Shown here piece after piece: positions 1 to 18,739 of a DNA stretch of 64,000 nt (position 1 is its first letter; each line of letters starts with the position of its first letter). A program made the position numbers and the translations under genes. Below the pieces are notes generated by a model. That model was not told the origin of the DNA, did no database searches, and saw nothing but the letters and a program-made list of their open reading frames with translations. The stretch lies in assembly GCF_018812025.1 (NCBI RefSeq), contig NC_063044.1, positions 75,177,741 through 75,241,740 on the forward strand, written 5' to 3'. The stretch is from Megalobrama amblycephala. Lineage: Eukaryota > Chordata > Actinopteri > Cypriniformes > Xenocyprididae.

Positions 1-607
1 ACTGTAGCAATAACTAATAATAAAAACTATAACAATAACGAAAACTAACAATAACTGTAATGAAAATTATAATGATAAGTAACTATAACGATAAATGTAA
101 CGCTAACTGTAACAATAACTATAGCTATAATGGCAACACGCTATAATGAAAACGGTTACACTTTATTTCCGTGTTACAGTGTAATTATACATTTAAGTAC
201 TGAGTAATAATAATAATTGGTACTTACTTTAGGATGAGGGTTTGATTTAGGATTAGTTGCATGTAATTATGCATAATTTATAGTTATTACTACTGTAACT
301 ACATGTAACATGTGTAACTGACACGGTAAAATAAAGAGTTACCATGAAAACTATAACGGTAACTGTAACAATGACTATAATGTTAACTGTAACGATAACG
401 AATGATAACTGTAACAATGACAATGATAACTATAACGATAAATGTAACGCTAACTGTAACGATTACTATAATGATAGCTGTAACGAATGAATGGGAGTAT
501 TCTTCCGGAACCAGCGCTGCTGTAAAAGTGGGCGGGCACTAATGCGCCCTCCTCCAGCAGAACAGTTGATGCGGCTCGTCCAATCAGAATGCTCGGTGTG
601 TGTGCAG
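1..607. repeat. Intron of the FAM234-family gene with TAAC-type simple repeat
   Basis: No exon is visible here. Most of 1-480 is a degenerate short-period repeat of the type TAACTATAACGATAACTGTA. The same family recurs at about 8880-8990 and 31500-33245. The stretch ends at a splice acceptor (AG at 606-607) that opens the first readable exon of the gene on the right, so I take it as intron. Confidence 0.6.
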
Positions 608-3600
608 AGTTCAGCGTGTCGGCAGTGAGCGGCGTCGGCGGGCAGCTGCTGTGGACGAGGCCGCTGCGAGAGCCGCTGTTCTCCGTTCAGTGTGGACTGC
701 AGACAGGAAGTACAGATCCACTGTGGAGGAAGCCGTCCTCCGCCTGCGTCCTGATCAGCTCCGGTCACATCATCACCGTGAACGCCTCCACAGGTCTCTC
801 TCTCACACACAAACACACACACACACTCGCCCATGTGTGTGAGTGTGTGTGTGTTGATCATTAGTGTGTGTTTCAGGCCGGACGTGGTGGACGGCAGCTG
901 TGGGTGACGTGGAGTCTCACGCGGTTCTGCTGCCTGATCTGGACGGAGACGCGTTCCCAGACCTGCTGATCGCAACACTTCCAGCAGACCAGGTGACCCC
1001 CCCCCACACACACACACATTTATACAGTCACATTTCTGCATCAGGGTGACGTTATTCAGCTGCTTCATGAATGTTTTCTTGTGGGACGGCTTTCACATCG
1101 TCTGCTGTTGAATCGTCTCAGGATAATACTGACATGATGTGGGTAATGGTGACGTCCTCAGGTGTCTGATCTGGCTCTGGTCCTGATCTCCGGACGGTCA
1201 GGAGCTCTGATTGGCCGGCCGGTGAACTTTAACCTCACGGCTCAGGGGAAGCTGATTGGTCCGCTGCTGCACGAGACGCTGAAGGGAGCCTATTATGTGC
1301 TGTTTGGACTGGGTGAGTCTCGTTCCCGTGTCTGATCATGTGTCGAGCTGTTGCATGGATACGAGAAGAAAAAAAACAAGAAAAAAATTCAAGTTTTTGT
1401 AAATCTAAAATCAACATTATGACATACTTAGTCGAAATTGACATAAAAGTCAAAATTATGACTTAAACAGTTTAAATTATGACAATTCAAAATTATGGCA
1501 TGTTGAAATGATCATATACTAAGTTGAAAGTGACATAAAAGTCTAAATTGACATAAAACTTAAAAATGATGACTTAAAAAGTTGAAATTATCATATACAA
1601 AGTCAAAATTGACAGCTGAAATTATGAATTAAAAAGTTGAAATGATCATATACTAAGTCGAAAGTGACAAAAGTCAAAATTATGACTTAAAAAGTTTAAA
1701 TTATGACAATTCAAAATTACGACTTATGTCGAAATGATCATATACTAAGTCGAAAGTGACATAAAAGTCTAAATTGACATAAAACTTAAAAATGATGACT
1801 TAAAAAGTTGAAATTATCATATACAAAGTCAAAATTGACAGCTGAAATTATGAATTAAAAAGTTGAAATGATCATATACTAAGTCGAAATTGACATAAAA
1901 GTCTAAATTGACATAAAACTTAAAAATGATGACTTAAAAAGTTGAAATTATCATATACAAAGTCAAAATTGACAGTTGAAATTATGAATTAAAAAGTTGA
2001 AATGATCATATACTAAGTCGAAATTGACAAAAGTCAAAATTATGACTTAAAAAGTTTAAATTATGACAATTCAAAATTACGACTTATGTCAAAATGATCA
2101 TATACTAAGTCGAAAGTGACATAAAAGTCTAAATTGATAAAATGTCAAAATTATGACTTAAAAAGTTGAAATTATCATATACAAAGTCAAAATTGACAGC
2201 TGAAATTATGAATTAAAAAGTTGAAATGATCATATACTAAGTCGAAAGTGACAAAAGTCAAAATTATGACTTAAAAAGTTTAAATTATGACAATTCAAAA
2301 TTACGACTTATGTCGAAATGATCATATACTAAGTCGAAAGTGACATAAAAGTCTAAATTGACATAAAACTTAAAAATGATGACTTAAAAAGTTGAAATTA
2401 TCATATACAAAGTCAAAATTGACAGTTGAAATTATGAATTAAAAAGTTGAAATGATCATATACTAAGTCGAAATTGACAAAAGTCAAAATTGTGACTTAA
2501 AAAGTTTAAATTATGACAATTCAAAATTACGACTTATGTCGAAATGATCATATACTAAGTCGAAAGAGACATAAAAATTCTGAATTGATAAAATGTCAAA
2601 ATTATGACTTAAAAAGTTGAAATTATCATATACCAAATAAAAATTTAGAGAAATTGTCAAAATTGACAAAAAGTCTAAATTGACCTAAAAAGTCGAAATT
2701 AAGTCTTAAAAAAATTGAAATTATATACCAAGTCAAAATTGATAAAAAGTCAAAATGACGACTTAAAAAGTTAAAATTATCATATATAGTAAGTCAAAAT
2801 TGACAAAAGGTTAAAATTAAGAAAAAGACTTAAGCTTAAATTATCATATAGTAAGTCGAAAATTGAGAAAAAGTTGAAATTCTTACAAAAAGTTGAAATA
2901 ATCATGTACCAAAACAAAATTTACAGATGAAATTATGAATTAAAAAGTTGGAATTATCATAGTAAGCTGAATTTGACAACAAACTGAAATTATGACTTAA
3001 AAATGTGAAATTATCATGTCAAAATTGACAAAAAAAATGTAAATTGACTTAAAGAGTTGAAATTATATACCAAGTCAAAATTGATAAAAAGTCGAAATTG
3101 CAACTTAAAAAGTTGAAATTATCATATATATAGTAAGTCAAAATTGACAAAAAAGAAATTGATAGAATTCAATATTATGACTTAAAAAGTTTAAATTATG
3201 ATTTAAAAAGTTGAAATGATCAACTGAAGTCAAAACTTAATTAATGAATCAAAATTATGACGAGTTGAAATGATCATATATTAAGTCAAAATCGAAAAAA
3301 GTCAAAATTATGGCTAAAAAAAGTTGAAATCATATTAAGTCAAAATTGAAAAAGTCAAAATGTAACTTAGTTTAAATTATGAGTTAAGTTAAATATTATA
3401 TATTATCAAATTGTCAAAATTATGACAAAGTCAAAAGTTGAAATGATCATATACTAAGTTGAAATTGACAGTCATAATTATGACTTAAAAATTCAAAATG
3501 ATGACTTGTCCAAATTGTGTCAAAAATGGACATAAAATGAAATTATGATATAAAATCTCAAATTTCTATTTATGTCATAATTATGTCAATGACTCAATGA

Positions 3601-6065
3601 ATGTCATAATTTCATTTTTTTAATCCCATAATTATGACTTCTTTTGTCACACCAAAGCCTGATGTATTTTCCTCAGGCACGGTGGAGGGCGTCTCCCTCA
3701 GCTTCATTTACAGTCAGGCCACAGGCGGGACGGCCGCGTCTCGGGTCAGTCTGAAGGAGCCCAGCTGGGAGCGTCTGAGGAAGAGCAACTCTTCATCGCT
3801 CATTCACATCAGCAGGTGCCGCCGCACACACACACACACATTAACACTGACACACACACACATTAACACTGACCCCTGACCCCGTGTGTGTGTGTGTGTC
3901 AGTGCGTCTGAGCAGGTGGAGTTCCTGCTCCCTCTGGTGGCCGGTCTGTGTCATCAGCACAATAACCTGGACAGCGCGTCGGTGCTGAACTCCAGCCGCA
4001 GCGACTGGATCCTGCTGTCCGGAGCGAGCGGCCAGCTGTCCGTGCTGAGAGAGAGCGACACGCACACCGCCTGGAGCCTCGGCCTCGCCGCCATACACAC
4101 GTCTGTACATCATCATCATCATCATCATCACACGCCACACACACAACTATTCATATAACTCTACAGCTGTTCTCTATCATCATTTGGGTAGCTTGTTGTT
4201 TTTGTTTTATTAATAATTTACATTTTAATAAATGCTTTTGTAATTTTGATGTGTGGTTTTGTTTTTATTAATATTTTAAATCGGTTTTCATTTCTATATT
4301 TTCTTTTTACATTTTAATTTTAGTTAGTTTAGTTTATTTAAAGTTTTAGTAATTTTGCTGTTTTGTAATTTCTATTAATATTTTGAACTAGTTTTTATTT
4401 AAATTTTTTTTTTATTTCTAGTTTTTATTTTTTATTTTTATATTTTTTAATTTTAATTTTAGTTGATGTTTTAGTTGTTTTAGTTTTGTTGTACTATTTT
4501 ATTTTGTAATTCTGTTGTTGTTGTTGTTGTTGTTGTTGTTATTTTTACTAATATTTTAAATTAGTTTGAATTATTTTTCCATTTTATTTTATTTAAAGTT
4601 TAAGAGAACTTTGCCACTTTTATTAATATTTTTATTAGTATTTATTCTTGTATTTTCTGTTCATTTTATATTTAAAGTTTTAGTAATTTTGCTGTTTTGT
4701 AATTTCTATTAATATTTTGAACTAGTTTTATTTATTTATTTATTTATTTTTCTAGTTTTTATTTTTTATTTTTATATTTTTTAATTTTAATTTTAGTTGA
4801 TGTTTTAGTTATTTTGTTGTACTATTTTATTTTGTTGTATGTTTTTGGCATTTTTTATTAATATTTTAAATTAGTTTTGTATTGATATATTGTCTATTTT
4901 TCATTTTAAGTTTAAAGATTTAGTCATTTTGTTGTTTTATTTGTTTTAATTTGTTTTTGTTTTTTATATGTAGTTTTAATTTGTTATTTTATTACCAAGT
5001 TTCTATATATTATGTAATTTCACTTAACGTTTATTTTATTTCAAGTAAAGATGATGTTTTGTAATGGTTCAGTTTTAGTTAACGCATTAAAACACTTTAT
5101 CAACCATAAAGCAACGCTCCGGTAACCTCAGCACTGTTTCCGTGTGTTCGCAGTCGCCCGGCGTTGGGTCACTTCAATGACGACGGTGTTCCTGATCTAC
5201 TCATTCATCAGTCGACCAATGGCGTCAGGAAGGTGCGCATCTCATTACCATCTCATTAGCATACACACACACACACACACATGCAGCGAGCTGATTGTCT
5301 GTGTGAACCGCAGGTGCAGATCATCGACGGCGCTCGTGGGCGGAGCTTGTGGGAGGCGGGGTTTGTGTGTCCTCGTCTGGCGGTGGAGGATTCGTCCGTT
5401 CTCACCACGTCCGGCCAATCCGTGTTCCTCTTCTGGGCTGGAGATCCGATCTCGCAGGCGCAGAACGTTACCAAGGCAACCAACCAGGCGGCTGCCGCGG
5501 CCGAGCCGGTTCTCCGCAAGCTCTTCCTGTTCCACCCGTACTATCCCACAATCCTCCTGCAGCTGAGCAGCACCACGGACACCGTCCTCACGGCAACAGG
5601 TGTTACACTGTTACAGTCACGACCAATGAGAAGTTGTTTTATTGTTACATAATCATCAAGGTGCATCGGTGTCAAAATAAAAGTCCCTCTCAGTGTGAAC
5701 TGACGGTCTTGTCTCCGGCAGTGAGTTACCAGCCGCAGCAGAAGGACGCGTCCTACATCAGCGTCTCGTCTCGGCCCACGTCCGGCCGCCGTCCGGCCGC
5801 GCAGCTGCTCAAGAGCCTCAGTCTGAGGGCGGCCATCGCTGCCGCCCAGATCGTACAGCTGCCGGACGCCAGCAGAGACGCCGCATCCGCCAAACCCGCC
5901 GCCTTCCACCTCAACAAGTTCTTCAGACGCCTGTCCTTCAAACAGGTCAGAGGTCATTTCAGTGAAGGAACGATCAGAGAGATGTTCTCATCTGACAGCA
6001 TTATGGGAATGAGTGTGTATGTTGGATTATGAGACGTGTGTTTCTCGTGTGTTTCCCCACAGTGA
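608..6065 (+). CDS. FAM234A/FAM234B-family (ITFG3-like) protein, 3' part of gene
   Basis: This is a single-pass membrane protein family with an FG-GAP/beta-propeller-like ectodomain and no well-defined biochemical function. Coding exons read as 608-793, 877-992, 1162-1312, 3677-3815, 3903-4100, 5154-5232, 5314-5599, 5722-5945, then a stop at 6063-6065. Every junction is GT-AG and phase-consistent. Recognisable stretches are a PDLDGD...PDLLI repeat, SGRSGALIGRPV, GAYYVLFGLG, KEPSWE and SVFLFWAG. The IGRPV, LFGLG and VFLFWA motifs resemble FAM234B. The AVSG...RP segment and the short tail resemble FAM234A. I therefore leave the paralogue open. The N-terminus with the transmembrane helix lies before base 1. 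The last exon begins directly with TGA, so the protein ends at ...RRLSFKQ, a few residues short of the mammalian proteins as I recall them. A poly(A) signal follows at 6407. Confidence 0.82.
1321..3640. repeat. AT-rich intronic minisatellite
   Basis: This fills the intron between the exons at 1162-1312 and 3677-3815. It is built from variants of 'gtcgaaattgacataaaagt' and 'aattatgacttaaaaagtt'. The marker 'atgatcatatactaagt' recurs near 1508, 1638, 1733, 1865, 1999, 2095, 2224, 2319, 2451 and 2546. Spacing alternates between about 95 and 130 bp, so a longer compound unit has been duplicated. The array decays into single diverged units after about 2640. No coding potential was seen. Confidence 0.85.
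4170..5100. other. T-rich intron without features
   Basis: This is intron sequence of the FAM234-family gene, strongly T-rich on the + strand. It has an internal duplication: the segment with 'tttgctgttttgtaatttct' occurs near 4355 and 4690. There is a GTT/TTG microsatellite around 4510-4540. No exon or element with clear ends is visible. Confidence 0.6.
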
Positions 6066-6406
6066 CGCTCCTCGATCCTCCGCTGGATGAACGTATGAAG
6101 TTATTGATTTGTTTCATGATGATGAAGACGCGTGTAAATACTTGAACTGATGATGCATTCAAACTCACACAAAGCCCAGAGGAACCGTCACATGACAGCT
6201 GCTGTTCATTCATCCTTTAATAATAATAATAATAATAATGATAATAATAATGTTGTGTTTTTATGGTTTCACTCTCGCTCTGGCCAGTGAAGTGAGTTTT
6301 CATGGCTTTGCACGTTGAGTTTGTTTGTTGTAGATATTTTTGACCGTCTGTACAGTATTTATAGCAGCGAGCCGGACTGAAGTAATGATGTAAATAATGC
6401 TGGAGT

Positions 6407-6412
6407 AATAAA
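6407..6412 (+). terminator. Poly(A) signal of the FAM234-family gene
   Basis: A perfect AATAAA lies about 340 bases after the TGA stop. A T/G-rich stretch follows shortly after. It is the first canonical hexamer downstream of the coding region, so the 3' UTR probably ends near 6430. Confidence 0.65.
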
Positions 6413-6896
6413 GACGTTCATTCTGCTGGAGCTCGTTATCTGTGTACGGTTACTGTGCGGATCTTTACGGGAGATTACTGAAATATACCAGTTTCTCTCT
6501 TCTGTGGAACATAAAAGAAGATACTTTGAGAAAAGTCCCAGTGATTCCCAAACTGGGGTTCAAGAGTTGATGAAAAATAATAAATCATGAAAAATTTAAT
6601 ACAAAATGAAAATAAATTAAATTTAAACTAAAAAACGATCAAAAAGATGAAATATTTGTTTAGCTGCACGTCAGAGCTGTGATCATGTGTCGTTAAATTA
6701 CTGAAATCTGAAATACTGAAATTACTTTAAATCTCAGGAACATATTTGAGCTCAAAAGGGTTCGGCTGATGAAATCATTTGGGAATCGCTGGACTAAACA
6801 GTGAGAGTCCGATGCCTTTCCTTCCCAGCGTTCTTCAACTTTCATTTCTATTCCACTGAAGAAGGAAAGTCACACTGACTGACATGAGGCCGAGTA

Positions 6897-8210
6897 AATG
6901 AACTGACCTTTAAACTAGAATTAACTGACCTTTAAACTGGAATTAACTAACCTTTAAACTAGAATTAACTAACCTTTAAACTAGAATTAATTAACTCTTT
7001 AAACTAGAATTAACTAACCATTTAAACTAGAATTAACTAACCTTTTAAACTAGAATTAACCATTTAAACTATAACTAACCTTTAAACTAGAATTAACTAA
7101 CCTTTAAACTAGAATTAACTAACCTTTTAAACTAGAATTAACTAACCATTTAAACTAGAATTAACCATTTAAACTATAACTAACCTTTAAACTAGAACTA
7201 ACCTTTAAACTAGAATTAACTAACCTTTAAACTAGAATTAACTAACCATTTAAACTAGAATTAACTCTTTAAACTAGAATTAACTAACCATTTAAACTAG
7301 AATTAACTAACCTTTTAAACTAGAATTAACCATTTAAACTATAACTAACCTTTAAACTAGAATTAACTAACCTTTAAACTAGAATTAACTAACCTTTTAA
7401 ACTAGAATTAACTAACCTTTTAAACTAGAATTAACCATTTAAACTATAACTAACCTTTAAACTAGAACTAACCTTTAAACTAGAATTAACTAACCTTTAA
7501 ACTAGAATTAACTAACCTTTAAACTAGAATTAACTAACCATTTAAACTAGAATTAACTACCCATTTAAACTAGAATTAACCATTTAAACTAGAACTAACC
7601 TTTAAACTAGAACTAACCTTTAAACTAGAATTAATTAACTCTTTAAACTAGAATTAACTAACCTTTAAACTAGAACTAACCTTTAAACTAGAATTAACTA
7701 ACCTTTAAACTAGAATTAACTAACCATTTAAACTAGAATTAACTACCCATTTAAACTAGAATTAACCATTTAAACTAGAATTAACTGACCTTTAAACTAG
7801 AATTAACTAACTCTTTAAACTATAACTAACCTTTAAACTAGAATTAACTAACCTTTAAACTAGAATTAATTAACTCTTTAAACTAGAATTAACTAACCTT
7901 TAAACTAGAATTAACTACCCATTTAAACTAACCTTTAAACTAGAATTAACTAGAATTAACATTTAAACTGGAATTAATTTAAACATTTAAATTAGAATTA
8001 TTTAGAATTAACTAACCATTTAAACTAGAATTAACTACCCATTTAAACTAGAATTAACCATTTAAACTAGAATTAATTAAACTAGAATTAACCATTTAAA
8101 CTGGAATTAATTAAACTAGAATGAACCATTTAAAATAGAATTATTTGAACTAGAATTAACCATTTAAACTGGAATAATTAAACTAGCATTAACCATTTAA
8201 CCTGGAATGA
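6897..8210. repeat. Intergenic minisatellite, 22-bp unit (TTTAAACTAGAATTAACTAACC)
   Basis: About 1.3 kb of tandem units built on 'tttaaactagaattaactaa', with unit lengths between about 14 and 24 bp and many small indels. It fills the space between the FAM234-family 3' end and SMDT1 and stops roughly 160 bases before the SMDT1 start codon. It is nearly free of G+C-rich sequence and has no open frame. Confidence 0.9.
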
Positions 8211-8327
8211 TCTGAAGTAGAGCCATGACAGAGGAGGAACATGTCATGTCAAGCACTAGTTATGCAGTCTTTCAGCTAAGAGGTATTTTGAATATGTGTT
8301 TATTTTCAGCGCTGGTGTATTTGTTTC

Positions 8328-8328
<1 letters not shown>

Positions 8329-8367
<39 letters not shown>
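8329..8367. repeat. (CA)n microsatellite next to the SMDT1 start codon
   Basis: An uninterrupted CA run of about 19 dinucleotides ends seven bases before the SMDT1 ATG. It therefore lies in the 5' UTR or core promoter and could be length-polymorphic. Confidence 0.85.
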
Positions 8368-8369
<2 letters not shown>

Positions 8370-8373
8370 GATC

Positions 8374-8568
8374 ATGGCGGCTCGTCGGGTCGTGTCTCTG
8401 TCGCTCGGTTCTTTGGCTCCTCGCGCTCGGCTGGTTCGGGCTCAGCAGCAGCAGCAGCGGACCGCAGTGAGCACCACCTCCGGCGCCATTCTGCCCAAAC
8501 CCAAGAAAGTGAGTGAGTAACAACACGATCAATCGATATCTCTCTCACACACACAGTCACACACACAG

Positions 8569-8600
<32 letters not shown>

Positions 8601-11600
8601 CGAGCGATCGGTTGAATAACATCACGCGATTATTGATCAGAAGCAGAGAAACCCGCAGTCAGATCTAGAATAAATGGACAGATGTGAATATCGCGGTCAG
8701 ATCTGCACACAAACATGCACGAGAGGACGCGCGCGCACGCTTGTGTCACACACCACATCTGTCAGTCAGTGCGCGTGCGTGTGTGTGCGCGCGCGCGCGG
8801 GTCTTTCAGTAGCACTGCTGAAATATTTATTATAATAATTCACGTCATGTCCATTAGAGGAGAGCCCGTTTACATCAATAACGATAACTAGGATAATAAT
8901 AACTATAAATATAACTACGATAAATAACTATCATAATGAATGTAACAATAAAGATAACTAATAATTATGATAATCATAACAGTAACTAAAGGCCGGTCAC
9001 ACCAAGGCTGATTTATAAATACAACGGTAAAGATGTAAGTTTCCCAAATGACGCACTATATAGTATGCACTATGATCGTCTAGTGTATGACCGTCAGGTG
9101 TCCAACGTTCAATCTTTGTTTCTTCAGTTAATTCAAAGGGGCTCTATGTAAGATTTTCACTTTAATAAAGTATAAAAATACTCCAATATGTTTGCAGATA
9201 TTTAGGAAACATGCTGAGTTCACCTGCTTGTTTCTCAGAAAAGCAAAGCTACATCCAGATATTCTGCTGTGAAATGTGCGCTCCGTGTCGGAATGTCCGT
9301 CTTTGTTTTGGTCTGTGTGAAACCGTGTGCTGCAGTTTATCCAATAGTATTTCAGCATCACAGGTAGCCAGTTGGCGGAAAACACTGCGTATTGCAGCCA
9401 CGGAAATCAGCAAACAAACTGGTCAGAGAATCGCAGATTCTACCTGACCTAAAAAGCCTCTGAATCCATCTAAAAATCTCTATGAACGACAGCATATTAA
9501 AACACAGATAAATCAACTCATCAGCTTACAGTGTGCAAGTCTCCAAAGCTTTCATTGTCAGTTGCGCTCCCTCTTGTTGCGTGTCCTCAAGCTGGCCACC
9601 CGTGTCTTTGAACGAGGGGGCGGGGCAAACAATATTTTGAATTTGGACTGCAGTACCTGTTTCGACCACTGGGTGTCATTCCTACATAGAGCCCCTTTAA
9701 GAGTAGCAACCATAGACTGTAAAAAGAGATGGACGGCGCGACGCCGCTTCCTTCCATTGTAATGAACTGAAGGTAAAACGTATGACGATGATGGGCGCAT
9801 GTTACGCGAAAACGTCAGTTTGGAGCCTGGAGGCGGAAGTGCCATTCGTTTGCATAGAGAGTGCGGGGTTTATGACTTGTACTGCATCCAGCCACCAGGG
9901 GGCGATCAAAGAGCCTGCAGCTTCACTTTTCAGGACGTATGAGGCACACCCGGTAGCAACACACTAATCGCTAATATGCTAATGAAGCGTGAGTGATGGC
10001 GTAATCTGCACATGCTCAGTAGAGTCAGTGCTTTTCGATTCGGATTGAGTTCAGGAAAGTCTGCTCACTCGGCGGCCATTTTGTAACGCCTCCGGGCAGC
10101 TATTTGGCAAACTCACAATTAAATAATCACAAATTAATCTGACATGAACTGCCCCATATAAATATTTCTTATGCTCAAATAGCGATAAAGAAGCTTATTC
10201 AGACATCAATGCGCATGTGCAGTCCTAGCGCGAGTCTCAGGTTTCTATGGGAACAATGCGCACGTGCAGTCCTAGCGCGAGTCTCGGGTTTCTATGGGAA
10301 CAAAGCGCACGTGCAGTCCTAGCGCGAGTCTCGGGTTTCTATGGGAACATTGCGCACGTGCAGTCCTAGCGCGAGTCTCGGGTTTCTATGGGAACAAAGC
10401 GCACGTGCAGTCCTAGCGCGAGTCTCGGGTTTCTATGGGAACAATGCGCACGTGCAGTCCTAGCGCGAGTCTCGGGTTTCTATGGGAACATTGCGCACGT
10501 GCAGTCCTAGCGCGAGTCTCGGGTTTCTATGGGAACAAAGCGCACGTGCAGTCCTAGCGCGAGTCTCGGGTTTCTATGGGAACAATGCGCACGTGCAGTC
10601 CTAGCGCGAGTCTCGGGTTTCTATGGGAACAAAGCGCACGTGCAGTCCTAGCGCGAGTCTCGGGTTTCCATGGGAACATTGCGCACGTGCAGTCCTAGCG
10701 CGAGTCTCAGGTTTCTATGGGAACAAAGCGCACGTGCAGTCCTAGCGCGAGTCTCGGGTTTCTATGGGAACAATGCGCACGTGCAGTCCTAGCGCGAGTC
10801 TCGGGTTTCTATGGGAACAAAGCGCACGTGCAGTCCTAGCGCGAGTGTCAGGTTTCTATGGGAACAATGCGCACGTGCAGTCCTAGCGCGAGTCTCAGGT
10901 TTCTATGGGAACAGAATCAGCGATTGGCTCTTTTACTAAAAATTTGGGACTTGTTCTGCCATTTTGCGCGTTGCAATTTCTCCCATTCAGTTCAGTTCAA
11001 TTATTATAATGTAGTATCAAAGACTATAGAATAACACAAGACGCGTCACTCGTATTATTATGAATGGCAGAAAGTGCAACGCGCAATATGGCGGAATAAG
11101 TCCCGCCTTCTAAATAAGAGCCAATCGCCGATTGATAAAGTCATCGCGTCACTGCAGCGGCCGTTAGAAGCACCGGTTACCATAGAAACAGTCAGACGCG
11201 CGCCTCAGAAATGGGACAGAGACGCGCATTTAGGACTGCGCATGCGCATGAGTCTGAAAATGAGTCCTTTTTTTGTCATGATTCGAGCATTTAGAAACAA
11301 TTTATGAGACAGTTGTCAGATTTCATTGGTAATTATGAAATTTAATCAAAATCTTGGCGAACAGCTTCAGAGAATTTGATGTTTCCCCATTCAAAGAGAG
11401 CACTTGGATGCCGAGAGGCATTTCAAAGAGTGAAATGACTGGTCTGAAAGAGACTTTGGTGTATTTCAGGAAATAGTGTTGTTTGTGTGTGAAATTCACC
11501 TGAAGAATGAAGCCAGGCAGTTTGATGCTTCTTCAGTCACCAGCCCACTATTTCTGAAACGCAATATTTATTCAGCACAAGAACAAAGACTTGATTTGAT

Positions 11601-11890
11601 TGGATAGGTAAAATAACAAATTATCCTGAGGACTCTTTTAATGGACGCTCACATACTAAAACACACAAGCACAGCACACTGGGTCAATGTATGTAGTGAT
11701 GTAAACCTCAAATGAACACTAATATATGAGCAGTAACGTGTTGTGTCGGCAGACGGCGTTCGGTCTGGTCCGGATCATGATGGTCGTGGCTCCGTTCCTG
11801 TACGTCGGGACGATGATCAGCAAGAACTTCGCGGCTCTGCTGGAGGAACACGATATATTCGTACCCGAGGATGACGACGATGACGACTGA
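8374..11890 (+). CDS. smdt1: SMDT1 / EMRE, essential MCU regulator
   Basis: EMRE is a small inner-mitochondrial-membrane protein. In metazoans it is needed for MCU channel activity and it tethers MICU1/MICU2 to the pore. Two coding exons, 8374-8508 and 11753-11890, are joined in phase 0 and give 90 residues. Residues 1-45 are an Arg/Ala/Gln-rich mitochondrial presequence ending in the family motif SGAILPKP. Residues 48-69 include the single transmembrane helix with PFLYVGT. Next come SKNFAALLEEHDIFVPE and a C-terminal run of six Asp, the acidic tail that contacts MICU1. These match vertebrate EMRE nearly residue for residue; only the presequence differs. The ATG is the first in frame and directly follows a CA repeat. 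The intron of about 3.2 kb contains a MITE, a 47-bp minisatellite and an inverted repeat. The gene is convergent with NDUFA6. Confidence 0.96.
9135..9698. mobile_element. MITE-like element with inverted ends in the SMDT1 intron
   Basis: The left end reads AAAGGGGCTCTATGTAAGAT. The right end reads CCTACATAGAGCCCCTTT, an imperfect inverted copy of about 18 bases. The interior of about 560 bases has no convincing transposase. No clear target-site duplication could be read, so the superfamily is undecided. A further dispersed-repeat-like segment follows at about 9700-9960, but without recognisable ends. Confidence 0.65.
10209..10915. repeat. 47-bp minisatellite, 15 copies, each with an E-box
   Basis: Near-perfect direct repeats start at 10211 and recur every 47 bases to 10869. 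The unit contains GCGCACGTGCAG, TCCTAGCGCGAGTCTC and GGTTTCTATGGGAACA. Fourteen of the fifteen copies carry the palindrome CACGTG; the first has CATGTG. Variation is limited mostly to the AAT/AAA/ATT linker and a C/T in the CTCGGG part. This is high G+C and CpG content for the local AT-rich intron. No spacers or open frame are present. Confidence 0.95.
10917..11135. repeat. Inverted repeat (hairpin-forming, MITE-like)
   Basis: The left arm (about 10917-10978) contains CAGCGATTGGCTCTTTTA and TTTTGCGCGTTGCA. The right arm (about 11062-11135) carries the reverse complements AAGAGCCAATCGCCGATTG and TGCAACGCGCAATATGGC. The arms are about 65 bases and imperfect, separated by about 80 bases of AT-rich DNA. 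It directly abuts the end of the 47-bp minisatellite. Confidence 0.7.
11239..11250 (+). promoter_or_regulatory. NRF1-type palindrome in the SMDT1 intron
   Basis: The sequence CTGCGCATGCGCAT fits the NRF1 consensus YGCGCAYGCGCR. It lies about 500 bases before SMDT1 coding exon 2. NRF1 is known to drive nuclear genes for mitochondrial proteins. Whether this copy is used is inference. Confidence 0.4.
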
Positions 11891-12167
11891 TCTCAGGTCT
11901 GCCGTCACGAGCGACTGCATCCGTACGATCCGACGTGACTTCAGACTCCCGTAACGAGCGATCGATGTGTGTGTTTGTTTCCTCAGGTGCTGCTGGAGAT
12001 TCGCTCAGTAAACACTGGAGGATCCGTGTGCAAACACTCATCCTGGAGGATACGATTCATCTGTCTGTAACTGTGTATTTATGAAACGGTTCAAACGCAG
12101 CAATGCTGAATTACTGATTCTGTTGAACACTGATCTATAATAGGGATATACACACACACTCACGAAT

Positions 12168-12222
12168 CGAATCAGTCGAGTGAACGATTCAACGAATGTG
12201 AACGAGGTTCTGCTGACAATAA
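12168..12222. repeat. Short dispersed repeat, second copy at 16973-17025
   Basis: The segment 'aatcagtcgagtgaacgatt' followed by 'gaacgaggttctgctgac' recurs at 16973-17025 with a few substitutions. The two copies bracket the last two NDUFA6 exons and the large satellite array in the same orientation. Confidence 0.6.
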
Positions 12223-12223
12223 A
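12218..12223 (+). terminator. Candidate poly(A) signal of SMDT1
   Basis: The AATAAA in 'gacaataaacac' lies about 330 bases after the SMDT1 stop. Further AATAAA copies at about 12258 and 12304 could serve instead. All lie before the NDUFA6 stop codon at 12440 on the opposite strand, so the two 3' UTRs lie end to end and may overlap. Confidence 0.5.
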
Positions 12224-12439
12224 CACATTTATAATGTTTCAAAAGATTCTATTTCAAATAAATGCTGTTTGTTTGACCTTTATACTCATCAAAACATCCT
12301 GATAAATAAAATGTATGACTGTTTCAACACTGATCATCAGATATAGTGACGGTTCAATGACACACACACAGACTGGAGAGATTCAGCACGAGTGTATTTA
12401 CAGTCCAGAAGCAGAAAATGACAACACACATATCAGAGG

Positions 12440-18696
<6,257 letters not shown>

Positions 18697-18739
18697 TTAA
18701 GTCATAAAAATCGAATTTTTTCCTCATAAATATGACTTG

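Noticed and set aside
10209..10915. CRISPR-like array
   Set aside because: Direct repeats of 47 bases abut without unique spacers, and the context is a vertebrate intron. It is a minisatellite.
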